DNA of 64,000 bases from Acinetobacter sp. ANC 3929 (GCF_000369405.1 NZ_KB850000.1:558001-622000), one strand, 5' to 3'. Shown: positions 1 through 9,009, counted from the stretch's first letter. Notes: generated by a model not told the origin, from the sequence alone. Translations and numbers: made by a program.

Positions 1-261
1 CAGTACTCGGCAATCGTTGCTCCTTATCATCACAACAAAAATAAAGATCAGCCTTTGCATGACTTTCTCTTTAGCTATATTTCTGATGGCGAACTGGAAA
101 ATTTACAGAGAAAGATTAATCAAACCGATAATTTCGCATTGAAGTTATGTCAGTTAATTCCGTTCTTGGCGCCCGAATCTCATCATAAAAGCATAGGGCT
201 GTGGAGTACCCAGAAATACGTTGAATTACTATTTCCTTATTTAAAAAATTCATCATCTTAG
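1..261 (+). CDS. C-terminal part of an unrecognised protein (cut by window edge)
   Basis: The frame is open from the first base to the stop at 261, so this is the end of a longer gene. The 86 visible residues begin QYSAIVAPYHH and end in a hydrophobic stretch followed by KNSSS. A TTG at 55 could be read as a start, but no ribosome-binding site precedes it and the frame continues upstream, so it is internal. I see no signal peptide or known motif and cannot assign a function. A hairpin terminator follows at 281-306. Confidence 0.6.
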   Translation, partial: QYSAIVAPYHHNKNKDQPLHDFLFSYISDGELENLQRKINQTDNFALKLCQLIPFLAPESHHKSIGLWSTQKYVELLFPYLKNSSS

Positions 262-280
262 TCAGTTGTAATCAAGATAA

Positions 281-306
281 AAAACCTCCTTTGGGAGGCT
301 TTTTTT
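281..306. terminator. Rho-independent terminator
   Basis: A short stem (CCTCC 285-289 with GGAGG 294-298, four-base loop) has A residues on its left and a run of T on its right. It can end the plus-strand gene stopping at 261. On the minus strand it lies just beyond the stop of the remnant ending at 316, so it may serve both directions. Confidence 0.75.
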
Positions 307-315
307 ACTTATCTA

Positions 316-513
316 TTAGAGGACGACTATAGAGCGTTTTATACCGTTATCTACAGCGCTGATCAGGGCAACTTTAGCTTTGAGCTTGTTGCTCCCTTGA
401 TGTGTACTCTTAATAATTTCAGGTTCTGGGTGCATGACTTCCTGATGACCGGGTTGATGCTGTTGATGTTGCGCTTGAGCTGAAGCAGGATAATGGTTCG
501 ACTGATTATTCAT
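316..513 (-). pseudogene. N-terminal remnant of a YghA-type short-chain dehydrogenase
   Basis: This 65-codon frame has a good start: AAGGA lies 8-9 bases before the ATG. Its N-terminus is Gln/His-rich and includes HQPGHQEVMHPEPE, then the Gly-Ser-x-Lys-Leu-Lys lead-in and KVALISAVDNGIKRSI. This matches the beginning of YghA / general-stress-39 type SDR proteins, where the Rossmann motif reads KVALITGGDSGIGRA. In those proteins about 220 more residues follow. Here a TAA comes straight after the first strand-helix unit, and the nucleotide-binding glycines are mostly lost (TGxxxGIG has become SAxxxGIK). I infer a truncated, non-enzymatic remnant. It may still be transcribed because the ribosome-binding site is intact. 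Confidence 0.7.
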
Positions 514-881
514 TGTGAGTGTCCTTTAAACTTATAATCCATAAGTTCAATGAGCTTTTAAAAACTTGTTAATTTTAGTAAGGACCATGTTTTGATTGGT
601 TTTATTTGTATTTTTTAGCTAGAGGAATTCAAAAAATCTATCTGTACTGCTTTATAAAAATGAGTTGATATATTTGATGTTAGTTATTTTATCAAAGCCT
701 ACCATATTAAATCTTAACATTTCATTATTAAATTTATGATGAGTACACTTGACCTTTAGGTAAATGAGTTCTATTTTGGAACTTAATTAAACTTTCACCA
801 TATCAGGTGTGTCCGATCAGGACTGAAATTTACCCCACTATGGCTTGGGAAGTGAGAAAAATAAAGGAACAGGAGTTTTAT
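514..881. other. Intergenic region between divergent genes
   Basis: This AT-rich gap lies between the start of the SDR remnant (minus strand) and the proposed start of the MaoC-like gene (plus strand). It must carry the promoters of both. No hairpin terminator, repeat or convincing extra gene is visible. The frame of the MaoC-like gene remains open back to a GTG at 807, but that extension lacks a ribosome-binding site. Confidence 0.5.
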
Positions 882-1760
882 ATGTTTGGCATTAGTTACC
901 AGCAAATACCCTTGCACGTTTTATTTGAACATCAGGCAACTTTGGCAGGGCTTGGAAAAATTGGTTTGCGTAGCCTCAAAAAGCATCAGCAAACGCAGCA
1001 GACCGATTGGCAGTCGTTAGCATCGATTAATGAAGTGATCAATCCTCCAAGCCTTGAATTGATAGATCAATATGTGCGATGGAGTGGTGCCGAAGCCAGT
1101 AAATATCAAACTTCTATTCCGCCGCATATGGTGTCGCAATGGGGACTTTCCTTTGCAACACGTCTGCTTTTACAAACCCACTATCCATTGAGCCAAGTCA
1201 TCAATCAAGGAGTAAGCCTCAAGGTGCATGGCAAGATTCCACGAAATCAGGAACTGCTCATCCAAGCCAAAATTGCAAATGTAGATGAACGAAATGGTCT
1301 AGCACGTGTTTCTGTGCAAATCACCACAGGTACGATTGCACAACCTGAGTTAGTTGAGACCGTATTGCACATGGCGTTTATTTTACCTCATTTTGAGAAA
1401 ACCAAGCGTACAGAAATAGCGGAACATAAAACTTGGCAAAGTTTGGGTGAATGGTCTGCGACAGCAGATGATGGTTTTAAATTTGCATTACTGACAGGTG
1501 ATTTTAATCCAATTCATTGGGTCGGTCCTTTGGCAAAACTTTCAAGCTTTGGTCAAAAGGTATTACACGGATTTGGCGTGTTTGCGCGTAGTTATGAATT
1601 ATTACCTGAGACAATACAGCAAATTGATGTGCGCTTTTTAAAGCCAGTGAAATTACCGTCACAACATAATCAAGTTGAGATCAGTACCGAACCAACACAA
1701 AGCGATGTTCGGGTTGTGGGCTCGGCAGGACAAGTCTGTTTAATGGGGCAATATTCATAA
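882..1760 (+). CDS. MaoC-like hot-dog fold protein
   Basis: The protein has 292 residues if started at ATG 882, which follows AGGAG by six bases. An in-frame GTG at 807 has no such site. The C-terminal half carries the MaoC / R-hydratase signature: a TGDFNPIHW segment with the catalytic-type Asp and His, then VLHGFGVFARSYELL. The N-terminal half looks like a degenerate second hot-dog domain. Family members hydrate enoyl-CoA thioesters in fatty-acid or polyhydroxyalkanoate metabolism. The substrate here cannot be read from sequence. It sits 18 bases upstream of the molybdopterin oxidoreductase on the same strand, so the two may be co-transcribed without an obvious metabolic link. Confidence 0.8.
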   Translation: MFGISYQQIPLHVLFEHQATLAGLGKIGLRSLKKHQQTQQTDWQSLASINEVINPPSLELIDQYVRWSGAEASKYQTSIPPHMVSQWGLSFATRLLLQTHYPLSQVINQGVSLKVHGKIPRNQELLIQAKIANVDERNGLARVSVQITTGTIAQPELVETVLHMAFILPHFEKTKRTEIAEHKTWQSLGEWSATADDGFKFALLTGDFNPIHWVGPLAKLSSFGQKVLHGFGVFARSYELLPETIQQIDVRFLKPVKLPSQHNQVEISTEPTQSDVRVVGSAGQVCLMGQYS

Positions 1761-1778
1761 CATAATAAGGTGATAAAA

Positions 1779-4079
1779 ATGACGACTGCTACAGCAACCA
1801 AACAGGACGTAACCGCTTGCATTTTATGTTCACGTAATTGTGGGCTCAGTGTAGAAATTGAAGATAACCAGTTCAAGAAAATTAAAGGTGATGATCAGAA
1901 TCCTTTTTCTCAAGGTTATATTTGCCAAAAAGCCGCGCGTTTACAGCATTATCAACAACACGCTGATCGTTTAACTTCACCGTTAAAACGTCAGTCAGAT
2001 GGTTCATATCAAGAGATTAGTTGGGATCAAGCCATTCAGGAAATTGCTCAACAGTTGATACAAATTCGTGATACGCATGGTGGAACTGCATTTGCATCTG
2101 TGGGTGGCGCTGGGCAGGGTAATCACTTGGGTGCGGCATATGGTCGTCAATTGCTCTATGCGATGAAAAGCTTCTATTCCTATAATTCATTGGCTCAAGA
2201 AAAAACGGGTGATTTCTGGGTCAATGGACGTTTGTTCGGCAGTCAGGCTTGTCATACCACCGAGGATGTTGAACATGCAGATTATGTGCTGTTTATCGGA
2301 ACCAATCCTTTTCAGGCACATGGTATTCCAAATGCAAGAGATACCTTAAAACATATCAAAAAAGATCCAAATCGAACGATGGTGGTTTTTGATCCACGGG
2401 TGACGGAAACCGCAAAACAAGCTGATATTCACGTGCAATTAAAACCTGGAACAGATGCTTATCTGATGTCAGCAATGATCGCGATCATGTTGCGAGAAGA
2501 GTTGTATGATCATCAATTCATCCTGCAACACACGCATGGTTTTGATCAGGTTAAACAGGCATTTCTTGCGATTCCGATTGAAGAATACATTCGAAAAGCA
2601 GATGTTCCAGTGGAATTGATTTATCAGGTGGTCCGTGATTTTTCTCGCGCAAAGCGGGGGTGTGTACGGATCGACTTAGGCATTCAACATACCTTGAACA
2701 CCACTTTGAATGGTTATCTTGAAAAGCTTTTGTATTTATTGGCAGGTCATTTTGGCAAACAAGGGACCAATAACCTGCATACTATGTTTATTCCAATTTT
2801 GACCGATACCGATGAGCGGAATCCCAAATATCGCCGTACGGTTTATCATAACATGTTCCCCATTTCTGGCTTTTTCCCACCCAATATTCTGCCTGATGAA
2901 ATCTTGAAGGCTGGAGAAAAGCGTGTTCGTGCGGTATTTGTAGATAGCTGTAATCCTTTGCTGACTTATCCAGATACAGCCGCATACGAGCAAGCATTCC
3001 AGTCGCTTGAGTTATTGGTGGTTGTGGATGTGGCAATGACTGAAACGGCGCGATTAGCGCATTATGTTTTACCCGCGCATAGTCAATTTGAAAAGTGGGA
3101 ATTTACAGGGTTTAATCTGGAATTCCCTAAAAATGGCTTCCATTTACGTCATCCATTATTTAAAGCTCAAGGGAATAGTTTGCCTGAGGCTGAAATCTAT
3201 ACGCGCTTGCTTGAAGCTATGCAGATGATACCGAAACAATTTCCTATCCTGAGTAAAATCGCCGAAAAAGATTCAGCCAATACCTCTTATCTTGCTTACT
3301 TTGGTGCGCTTGCTGCGAATTTTGCGAGAAACAAAAAGTTGACTCCATTTGCAGCATCGATTGTGTATCGCACTTTAGGCAAGACTTTACCCAATGAAGC
3401 TGCTTCTACGGCATTGTTACTTCCATTGTGTATGCAATATACGGCTCGGTATTATAAAGCTGTGAAGCAAGCAGGTTATGAAGGTAATCGCTTCAATCTG
3501 GGGGTGAAATTATTCCAAACCATTTTGCAGCAACGTTCTGGGGTGGTACTGTCTCAACATGACTATGCAGATGTATGGGATTTGCTGGCGTATAAGGACA
3601 AAAAAATTCGTTTAGCGATTCCAGAGATGTTTATCGAATTGGCACAGTTAAAGCAACAGTCCTTGACCTTGACCGATGAATATCCCTTTATTTTGCTTGC
3701 AGGTGAACGTCGTAGCTATAACGCCAACCAAATTTATCGTGACCCTGCATGGCGTAAAGTCGATGCTGAAGGCCGCCTGAGGATGAATCCAGATGATGCG
3801 TTGAGTTTTGGCGTTGAAACAGGTCATCTGCTGCAGTGTATTTCTGAACATGGGGAAATTCAGGTCATGGTTGAACTTGATGAAGGAATGCGAAAGGGGG
3901 TAGTGTCATTACCGCATGGTTATGGCTTACGTTACCGTGGTGGTGAGCCAATAGGGCCTCAACTGAATCGTTTAACCTCTACCCAGCATTGTGATCCATT
4001 GTCTAAGACGCCATATCATAAATATGTGCCTGTTCGTTTAGAGCGTTTGAATACCCAGACGAGAGAAGAGTTGATTTAA
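1779..4079 (+). CDS. Molybdopterin-dependent oxidoreductase, [4Fe-4S] type
   Basis: A 766-residue catalytic subunit of the DMSO-reductase superfamily. An N-terminal cluster motif C-x2-C-x3-C (ACILCSRNCG) with a fourth Cys in YICQKA binds a [4Fe-4S] centre. The molybdopterin domain follows, with a SQACHTTED segment whose Cys is a plausible Mo ligand, and GTNPFQAHG and FDPRVTETA cofactor contacts. The C-terminal molydop-binding domain contains LLAGERRSYNANQIYRD. No Tat signal is visible, so it should be cytoplasmic. I chose ATG 1779 (AAGG eight bases upstream) over GTG 1770. Cofactor synthesis genes lie directly downstream. The family is formate dehydrogenase/nitrate reductase-like, but the substrate is unknown and no electron-transfer subunit is adjacent. 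Confidence 0.9.
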   Translation: MTTATATKQDVTACILCSRNCGLSVEIEDNQFKKIKGDDQNPFSQGYICQKAARLQHYQQHADRLTSPLKRQSDGSYQEISWDQAIQEIAQQLIQIRDTHGGTAFASVGGAGQGNHLGAAYGRQLLYAMKSFYSYNSLAQEKTGDFWVNGRLFGSQACHTTEDVEHADYVLFIGTNPFQAHGIPNARDTLKHIKKDPNRTMVVFDPRVTETAKQADIHVQLKPGTDAYLMSAMIAIMLREELYDHQFILQHTHGFDQVKQAFLAIPIEEYIRKADVPVELIYQVVRDFSRAKRGCVRIDLGIQHTLNTTLNGYLEKLLYLLAGHFGKQGTNNLHTMFIPILTDTDERNPKYRRTVYHNMFPISGFFPPNILPDEILKAGEKRVRAVFVDSCNPLLTYPDTAAYEQAFQSLELLVVVDVAMTETARLAHYVLPAHSQFEKWEFTGFNLEFPKNGFHLRHPLFKAQGNSLPEAEIYTRLLEAMQMIPKQFPILSKIAEKDSANTSYLAYFGALAANFARNKKLTPFAASIVYRTLGKTLPNEAASTALLLPLCMQYTARYYKAVKQAGYEGNRFNLGVKLFQTILQQRSGVVLSQHDYADVWDLLAYKDKKIRLAIPEMFIELAQLKQQSLTLTDEYPFILLAGERRSYNANQIYRDPAWRKVDAEGRLRMNPDDALSFGVETGHLLQCISEHGEIQVMVELDEGMRKGVVSLPHGYGLRYRGGEPIGPQLNRLTSTQHCDPLSKTPYHKYVPVRLERLNTQTREELI

Positions 4080-4348
4080 TGATGTATTTGCACCATCCTC
4101 TTGCATATGAAATAAAACATGCTGTGAAATGGTGTAAAAACTTGAACAAAAATACTCAGGACAAAGCCCACTTTTGTTTATAGATTGAAAGAGTTGCTGG
4201 TTTGAACGAATAAGCAGCACGGGCAGTACTGAGGGCTTAAAGCTGGAATAATTATTGCTGTAATAAAAACAATTCACTGTGATGAGTCAAATCAGGACGC
4301 ACAGAACTTGTGCTAAACCCAGTCAAAAGATTCACAATATGAGTGCAT

Positions 4349-5380
4349 ATGATGAAGCATGAAATAGATGACACGAGCATACCGATCTTACAAGATCAGT
4401 ATGGTCGTATTAAACGCAAGTTGCGGATTTCCGTGACGGATCGTTGCAATTTCAAATGCATTTACTGTATGCCTGAACATCCTGAATGGATGAAAAAAAA
4501 AGATCTACTCAGTTTTGAAGCACTATTTATTTTCTGCCAGTACATGGTTAGACAGGGCATTGAAAATATCCGTATCACGGGTGGTGAGCCTTTGATGCGT
4601 CAAGGTGTGGTGCATTTTATTCGTGATTTGCAAGATTTAAGAGTTTTGGGTTTGAAGCGTATTTCAATCACAACCAATGGTCACTATTTGGCGAAGTATG
4701 CGGAGCAATTAAAGCAAGCGGGTCTGGACGATCTAAATATTAGTCTTGATAGTCTGGATGCACATCAATTTAAACAACTCACAAAAAAAGAGCTTGCACC
4801 AGTATTGGCAGGTATTGAAGCTGCTAGAAAAGTTGGTCTACCATTCAAAATTAATTGTGTACTGATGCAAGGTCAGAATGATGACCAAATTGTTCCGATG
4901 GTGAAATGGGCCAAACAACAGCAGATTCCATTGCGGTTTATCGAGTTCATGCCGCTTGATGGTGATCAGCATTGGACGGATCAAGCCGTAGTGAGTGAAG
5001 CGGAAATTTTAAAGCAACTCTCGCCGCATTATGATATTCAGGTTTTAGCACAGCAGCATGAACCCGCGCGCTTATATCAGCTCGATGATCAATATCAGCT
5101 CGGCATTATTTCAACAATTACCCATTCATTTTGTGGTGACTGTGACCGGATTCGATTGACAGCCCAAGGTGAGTTATATAATTGTTTGTTTGCAAGACAA
5201 GGCTTAAATATAAAACCGGATCTGTTACAAGCAATCAAACAAAAATCTGAATTCAAGCAGGTAGAATTTCATCATCTTGAGCAAAAAATTAAGCCTTATA
5301 TTTGGAATAAAGCGCAGGGTTATCATGCCATACAACATCAGCAGGCACGTAAAATTAGCATGCATATGCTGGGTGGTTAG
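4349..5380 (+). CDS. moaA: GTP 3',8-cyclase (molybdenum cofactor biosynthesis)
   Basis: This radical-SAM enzyme performs the first step from GTP towards cyclic pyranopterin monophosphate. The N-terminal cluster is C-x3-C-x2-C (TDRCNFKCIYCMPE), and ITGGEPL is the SAM-binding GGE motif. The second cluster is C-terminal (SFCGDCDRIRLTAQG, then C in YNCLFA). The chain ends in Gly-Gly, as MoaA should. About 343 residues, the usual length. The start is uncertain: GTG 4343, ATG 4349 and ATG 4352 are in frame and none has a strong ribosome-binding site. It opens the moaA-moaD-moaE-moaCB-moeA run. Confidence 0.95.
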   Translation: MMKHEIDDTSIPILQDQYGRIKRKLRISVTDRCNFKCIYCMPEHPEWMKKKDLLSFEALFIFCQYMVRQGIENIRITGGEPLMRQGVVHFIRDLQDLRVLGLKRISITTNGHYLAKYAEQLKQAGLDDLNISLDSLDAHQFKQLTKKELAPVLAGIEAARKVGLPFKINCVLMQGQNDDQIVPMVKWAKQQQIPLRFIEFMPLDGDQHWTDQAVVSEAEILKQLSPHYDIQVLAQQHEPARLYQLDDQYQLGIISTITHSFCGDCDRIRLTAQGELYNCLFARQGLNIKPDLLQAIKQKSEFKQVEFHHLEQKIKPYIWNKAQGYHAIQHQQARKISMHMLGG

Positions 5381-5404
5381 GAAGGAAAGTGGTCTGGAGA
5401 AGAT

Positions 5405-5656
5405 ATGCAAACCATTGAGATAAAAATAGAAGCTTTTGGTGCAATTGAACGGTTATTACCCAAAGCGCTGGCACTTGAGTTTGCAGAAGATCAAATGGTT
5501 AAAGATGTATTGTCACACATTACAAGCTTATATCCAGATGCCAGCACAGCCATGGAAAAATGTGCCTGTGCGGTTGGTGAAGATATTGTGACCCGTCAAA
5601 CGGCACTAGATAGGTCCTGTACCTTAGTCTTGTTGTCGCCAGTAGCAGGAGGTTAA
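5405..5656 (+). CDS. moaD: Molybdopterin synthase sulfur carrier subunit
   Basis: An 83-residue ubiquitin-fold protein that ends in the essential LSPVAGG; the terminal Gly is thiocarboxylated and donates sulfur to the dithiolene. The body (EIKIEAFGAIERLLP...) matches MoaD/ThiS proteins. It starts 24 bases after moaA and stops two bases before the moaE start, so it is translated within the same operon. It should form the heterotetrameric synthase with MoaE. Adenylation needs MoeB or a similar enzyme, which is not in this window. Confidence 0.93.
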   Translation: MQTIEIKIEAFGAIERLLPKALALEFAEDQMVKDVLSHITSLYPDASTAMEKCACAVGEDIVTRQTALDRSCTLVLLSPVAGG

Positions 5657-5658
5657 AC

Positions 5659-6174
5659 ATGCGTGAATTTGCCCGCGTCCAAGATCAGGCTTTGAGTCTA
5701 GACAGCTTTGATCCAATTCAGTCATTTCCTGAATGTGGTGGCATTGACATATTTATTGGCACGGTACGTAACCATCATGAAGGCAAAGCCGTTAAGGCCC
5801 TGAAATATACTTCTTATACGCCTGTGGCGGAAAAAATGATTCGTGCAATCGAACAGGAAATTAAAGATAAATATCAAGTCTCTTATGTTCGGGTGATGCA
5901 TCGGATTGGCTATTTGGATGTCAGTGAAACTGCGATTATTGCGATTGCTTATGCTGCCCATCGCCGTGAAGCATTTCAAGCGTGTGAAGAGGCAGTCGAG
6001 CGCGTTAAGCACGAGGTACCAATCTGGAAAGAAGAATTTTTTATGGATGGAACCAGTCAATATGTCGAGGGCTGTTGTATTCGTAAAGATCAGACAGAGC
6101 AAGCTGTTCATTCCCACTCTCACAAACATGACCACAACCATCCACACTGTGCACATGAGCATACACACGAATAA
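5659..6174 (+). CDS. moaE: Molybdopterin synthase catalytic subunit with His-rich tail
   Basis: The catalytic large subunit that converts cyclic pyranopterin monophosphate to molybdopterin. The core (FIGTVRNHHEGKAVKALKY, AIIAIAYAAHRREAF, VPIWKEEFF) is typical, with the active-site lysines in the KHEVPIWKEE stretch. AGGAGG precedes the ATG by six bases. At 171 residues it is about 20 longer than usual. The excess is a C-terminal tail from about residue 151 holding ten His and one Cys in 21 residues, often as His-x-His. Such tails bind Ni, Zn or Cu in other proteins; a role here is inference. Confidence 0.94.
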   Translation: MREFARVQDQALSLDSFDPIQSFPECGGIDIFIGTVRNHHEGKAVKALKYTSYTPVAEKMIRAIEQEIKDKYQVSYVRVMHRIGYLDVSETAIIAIAYAAHRREAFQACEEAVERVKHEVPIWKEEFFMDGTSQYVEGCCIRKDQTEQAVHSHSHKHDHNHPHCAHEHTHE

Positions 6175-6191
6175 AGCGTCAGGAAGTTAAA

Positions 6192-7115
6192 ATGAAAAAT
6201 GTTGGGATGAAACCCGAAAGTTATCGTGTTGCAGAAGCACAAGCCGTTTTACATGCCCCAGCACATTGCATCCAATTATTGCGTGACGGTAATACAGAAA
6301 AAGGGGATGCTTTAAAAACAGCGCGTATTGCAGGTATTTTGGCGGCCAAACGAACAGATGAGCTGATTCCGCTTTGCCATCCTTTACCGATTTACCGTGC
6401 GGATGTTGAATATGATCTGCATGATGATTATGTCGTGATTCTGACGACGGTTGAAACCATTGGTCCAACTGGCGTAGAAATGGAGGCATTAACCGCTGCG
6501 AGTCTGGCAGGTTTAACCCTGTATGATATGCTCAAGCCGCATTGTGAACCTGAAGAGCTGTGTTTAGATCAATGTAAATTGCTAAAGAAAAAAGGTGGAA
6601 AATCACACTTTAAACGTACTTTACGTCAGCCTGTTTCAGCGGCAGTGATTGTACTGTCAGATACGGTTGCGGCGGGTCGTAAACCAGATACTGCGGGTAA
6701 GTCTGTAGTAGATACCTTAACGGAAGCAGGCTTTGATCCGATTCATTATCAAATTTTGCCAGATGAAGCTGATCAGTTAAAAGATTTAGTCTTAGAGCTG
6801 ACCAAATCTTATGCGTGCATTATGACGGTTGGTGGGACAGGAATCGGTAAGCGAGATATTACCGTGGATACATTAGAGCCATTACTGGAACGGAAATTAG
6901 ATGGCTTAATGGAAGCCGCGCGTTCATTTGGGCAAAAAAGAACCCCATATGCGGCTATGTCACGGGGCGTTGCTGGCTTTATTGATCGATCCTTGCTGGT
7001 GACTTTACCAGGAAGTCGTGGTGGGGCAAGTGAATCAATGGCTGCAATCTTACCTGCATTGGTCCATATTTTTGATGTATGTCGGGACTTACCACATCCA
7101 GGAGGATATGAATAA
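6192..7115 (+). CDS. moaCB: Bifunctional MoaC-MoaB fusion
   Basis: Two cofactor enzymes lie in one 307-residue chain. Residues 1-140 are MoaC (cyclic pyranopterin monophosphate synthase), with Lys37 in [13 protein letters not shown], His63 in [17 protein letters not shown] and Asp112/Lys115 in YDMLK, the equivalents of known catalytic residues. Residues 145-307 are MoaB/Mog-like, with [16 protein letters not shown] and the [11 protein letters not shown] motif for molybdopterin adenylylation. The usual N-terminal MVDVS segment of MoaC is absent. The stop overlaps the moeA start by one base. The fusion seems characteristic of Acinetobacter, from memory. Confidence 0.93.
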   Translation: MKNVGMKPESYRVAEAQAVLHAPAHCIQLLRDGNTEKGDALKTARIAGILAAKRTDELIPLCHPLPIYRADVEYDLHDDYVVILTTVETIGPTGVEMEALTAASLAGLTLYDMLKPHCEPEELCLDQCKLLKKKGGKSHFKRTLRQPVSAAVIVLSDTVAAGRKPDTAGKSVVDTLTEAGFDPIHYQILPDEADQLKDLVLELTKSYACIMTVGGTGIGKRDITVDTLEPLLERKLDGLMEAARSFGQKRTPYAAMSRGVAGFIDRSLLVTLPGSRGGASESMAAILPALVHIFDVCRDLPHPGGYE

Positions 7116-8353
7116 TGTCTGGATGTGGCGCTGAAAAAGGTTTGATCAGTATCGATGAAGCTTTGGCATTGGTTCAGACACGGCCTAAAGCTTTAACTAT
7201 TGAGACTTTGCCATTGGAGGATTGTCTCAATCGCTATTTAGCCAAGGCGGTCTGTTCAAAGGTGGATTTACCTAGTTTTTCACAAAGTGCTGTGGATGGT
7301 TATGCATTGAGCAGCACGCTTGAGAATCTGCAAAATTGTACTTTTGAGGTGATTGGCGAGATTAAAGCGGGGAGTGAAACTCAGCATCAACTTACTGACG
7401 GGCAAGCGGTTCGGATATTTACAGGTGGGAAAACGCCTGATGGCACTACTCATGTCGCGCGACAAGAAATTGTTAAAGTTGAAAGCGATTTAGCCATTCG
7501 ATTAGTTGAGCATATCAAACCTCAAGCAGATATTCGCTTTGTTGGTGAAGAAGTGCAATCTGGTCAGCAATTGGCGGATGTCGGGCAACGAATCAATATT
7601 GGTGCACTCGCAGCCCTCAGTATGGCTGGTATACAACACATTGATGTGTTTCGAGTGCCTAAAGTTGTGGTGGTGATTACTGGCGATGAAGTTGCTGAAA
7701 CACCAGAAGACCTACATGCAGGTAAAGTTTTTGATGCCAATGGTCCGTTGCTTAAAGCTTGGTTGAAAGACTATGGTTTAGAGGTGGATATCTTGCATAT
7801 TGCAGATGAAGCCGCACAGGTGACGCAGTGTTTTGAACGCCTAAAACAGCAATATGACCTCATTATCACCACAGGTGGTGTTTCGGTCGGGGATTATGAT
7901 TTTGTTCGACCGTGCGCATTTGCAACAGGTTTTGAACAAGTCTTTTGGAAAGTAAAACAAAAACCAGGAAAACCACTTTTCTTTGCTGAGTTTATACAAC
8001 AAGATCATGCCAGTTATCTATTGGGGTTACCGGGAAATCCTGCCGCAGTTTATGTGTGCATGCAAGTCTATGGCAAAGTGCTATTGGATGCTTTACAGAA
8101 TCAACGTCAGCCGTTGCAATGGTTTAGTGGGGAACTGACACAAGATTTGAAGTCAGATGCACGTGAACGGTTTTTGAGGATGAATGCTTATTTTGAACAA
8201 GGAAAATTGAAGCTACAGAGTTTGTCCAAACAGCAATCACATATGTTAAGCAATTTAATGCAAGCAAATAGTTTGGTGCGTATTCCTGCCAATATTCAGC
8301 TTGAAGCAGGGCAAGTGCTTAGCGGCTTATTTATTCATCATTCATCGTATTGA
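7115..8353 (+). CDS. moeA: Molybdopterin molybdenumtransferase
   Basis: A 412-residue MoeA that inserts molybdate into adenylylated molybdopterin, completing the pathway encoded upstream. Typical segments are SQSAVDGYAL near residue 60, VVVVITGDEVAETPE, IITTGGVSVGDYDFV and LLGLPGNPAAVYVCMQVY. The C-terminal domain (DARERFLRMNAY) is complete. GGAGG at 7101-7105 precedes the ATG, whose A is shared with the moaCB stop (TAATG), indicating translational coupling. It is the last gene of the cofactor operon; no clear hairpin terminator follows. Confidence 0.94.
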   Translation: MSGCGAEKGLISIDEALALVQTRPKALTIETLPLEDCLNRYLAKAVCSKVDLPSFSQSAVDGYALSSTLENLQNCTFEVIGEIKAGSETQHQLTDGQAVRIFTGGKTPDGTTHVARQEIVKVESDLAIRLVEHIKPQADIRFVGEEVQSGQQLADVGQRINIGALAALSMAGIQHIDVFRVPKVVVVITGDEVAETPEDLHAGKVFDANGPLLKAWLKDYGLEVDILHIADEAAQVTQCFERLKQQYDLIITTGGVSVGDYDFVRPCAFATGFEQVFWKVKQKPGKPLFFAEFIQQDHASYLLGLPGNPAAVYVCMQVYGKVLLDALQNQRQPLQWFSGELTQDLKSDARERFLRMNAYFEQGKLKLQSLSKQQSHMLSNLMQANSLVRIPANIQLEAGQVLSGLFIHHSSY

Positions 8354-8525
8354 TGAATTTATGTAACATTCAATGTTTTTGTCACTTTTAGCCAAGTGCC
8401 AATATTGCATCTGATAGATAAGGTGGTTTAGTGTATATTTTATATTGTTTAGTTTCTAAGCATTACGGTTCAAGACATAGATTCCATGTCTTTTAAAAAC
8501 TCTAAAAAATGATTAGGTGATAATA

Positions 8526-9008
8526 ATGAAATGGGACGAAATTGGCGACCAGCCATGTTCAGTGGCGAGGACGCTTTCAGTACTGGGTGATCGTTGGACA
8601 ATGCTCATCTTACGTAACGCTTTTATGGGTATACGCCGTTTTGATGATTTTCAGCGGAGTTTGGGGCTTACACGCCATGTACTTTCTGAGCGTTTAAAGC
8701 GTTTGGTTGAACATGGGATTTTAACCAAAGTTCCTTATGTTGATCGTCAAGAGCGCTTTGAATATCAACTGACAGACAAGGGCTTAGACCTTTATCCAAT
8801 CATTCTCTCAATGGTGCAATGGGCGGATAAATGGATGGATATGGGACTCGGTAAACCTGTTGAATTTACCCATAAAAGTTGTGGTCGAAAAATCAATCCT
8901 AAAGTCGTGTGTTCTGAGTGCGATCAACCGATTCAAGCCAAAGATGTTCGAGTCGCGGCTGGTCCTGGATATTTCGCTTTTATAGAGCAGAAGAAGCAAA
9001 GTGCCTGA
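8526..9008 (+). CDS. HxlR-family winged-helix regulator with Cys-rich C-terminus
   Basis: A 160-residue DNA-binding protein (ATG 8526; the GTG at 8517 lies too close to the AGG ribosome-binding site). The HxlR core is clear: CSVARTLSVLGDRWTMLILR, then FDDFQRSLGLTRHVLSERLKRL as recognition region and the wing FEYQLTDKG. After about residue 118 a zinc-ribbon-like tail has SCGRK and CSECDQ. Regulators of this family often respond to redox-active or electrophilic compounds. It has its own promoter region (8354-8525) and ends one base from the convergent MocR gene. Confidence 0.85.
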   Translation: MKWDEIGDQPCSVARTLSVLGDRWTMLILRNAFMGIRRFDDFQRSLGLTRHVLSERLKRLVEHGILTKVPYVDRQERFEYQLTDKGLDLYPIILSMVQWADKWMDMGLGKPVEFTHKSCGRKINPKVVCSECDQPIQAKDVRVAAGPGYFAFIEQKKQSA

Positions 9009-9009
9009 C

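Noticed and set aside
4080..4348. Possible molybdenum-cofactor riboswitch in the gap before moaA
   Set aside because: The gap has a few short complementary stretches (for example CAGTACTG), but I could not match the conserved Moco-motif elements. A covariance-model search would decide.
5722..6168. 148-codon minus-strand frame over moaE
   Set aside because: It lies wholly within moaE, is rich in residues expected from an antisense of conserved coding DNA, and has no ribosome-binding site or context.
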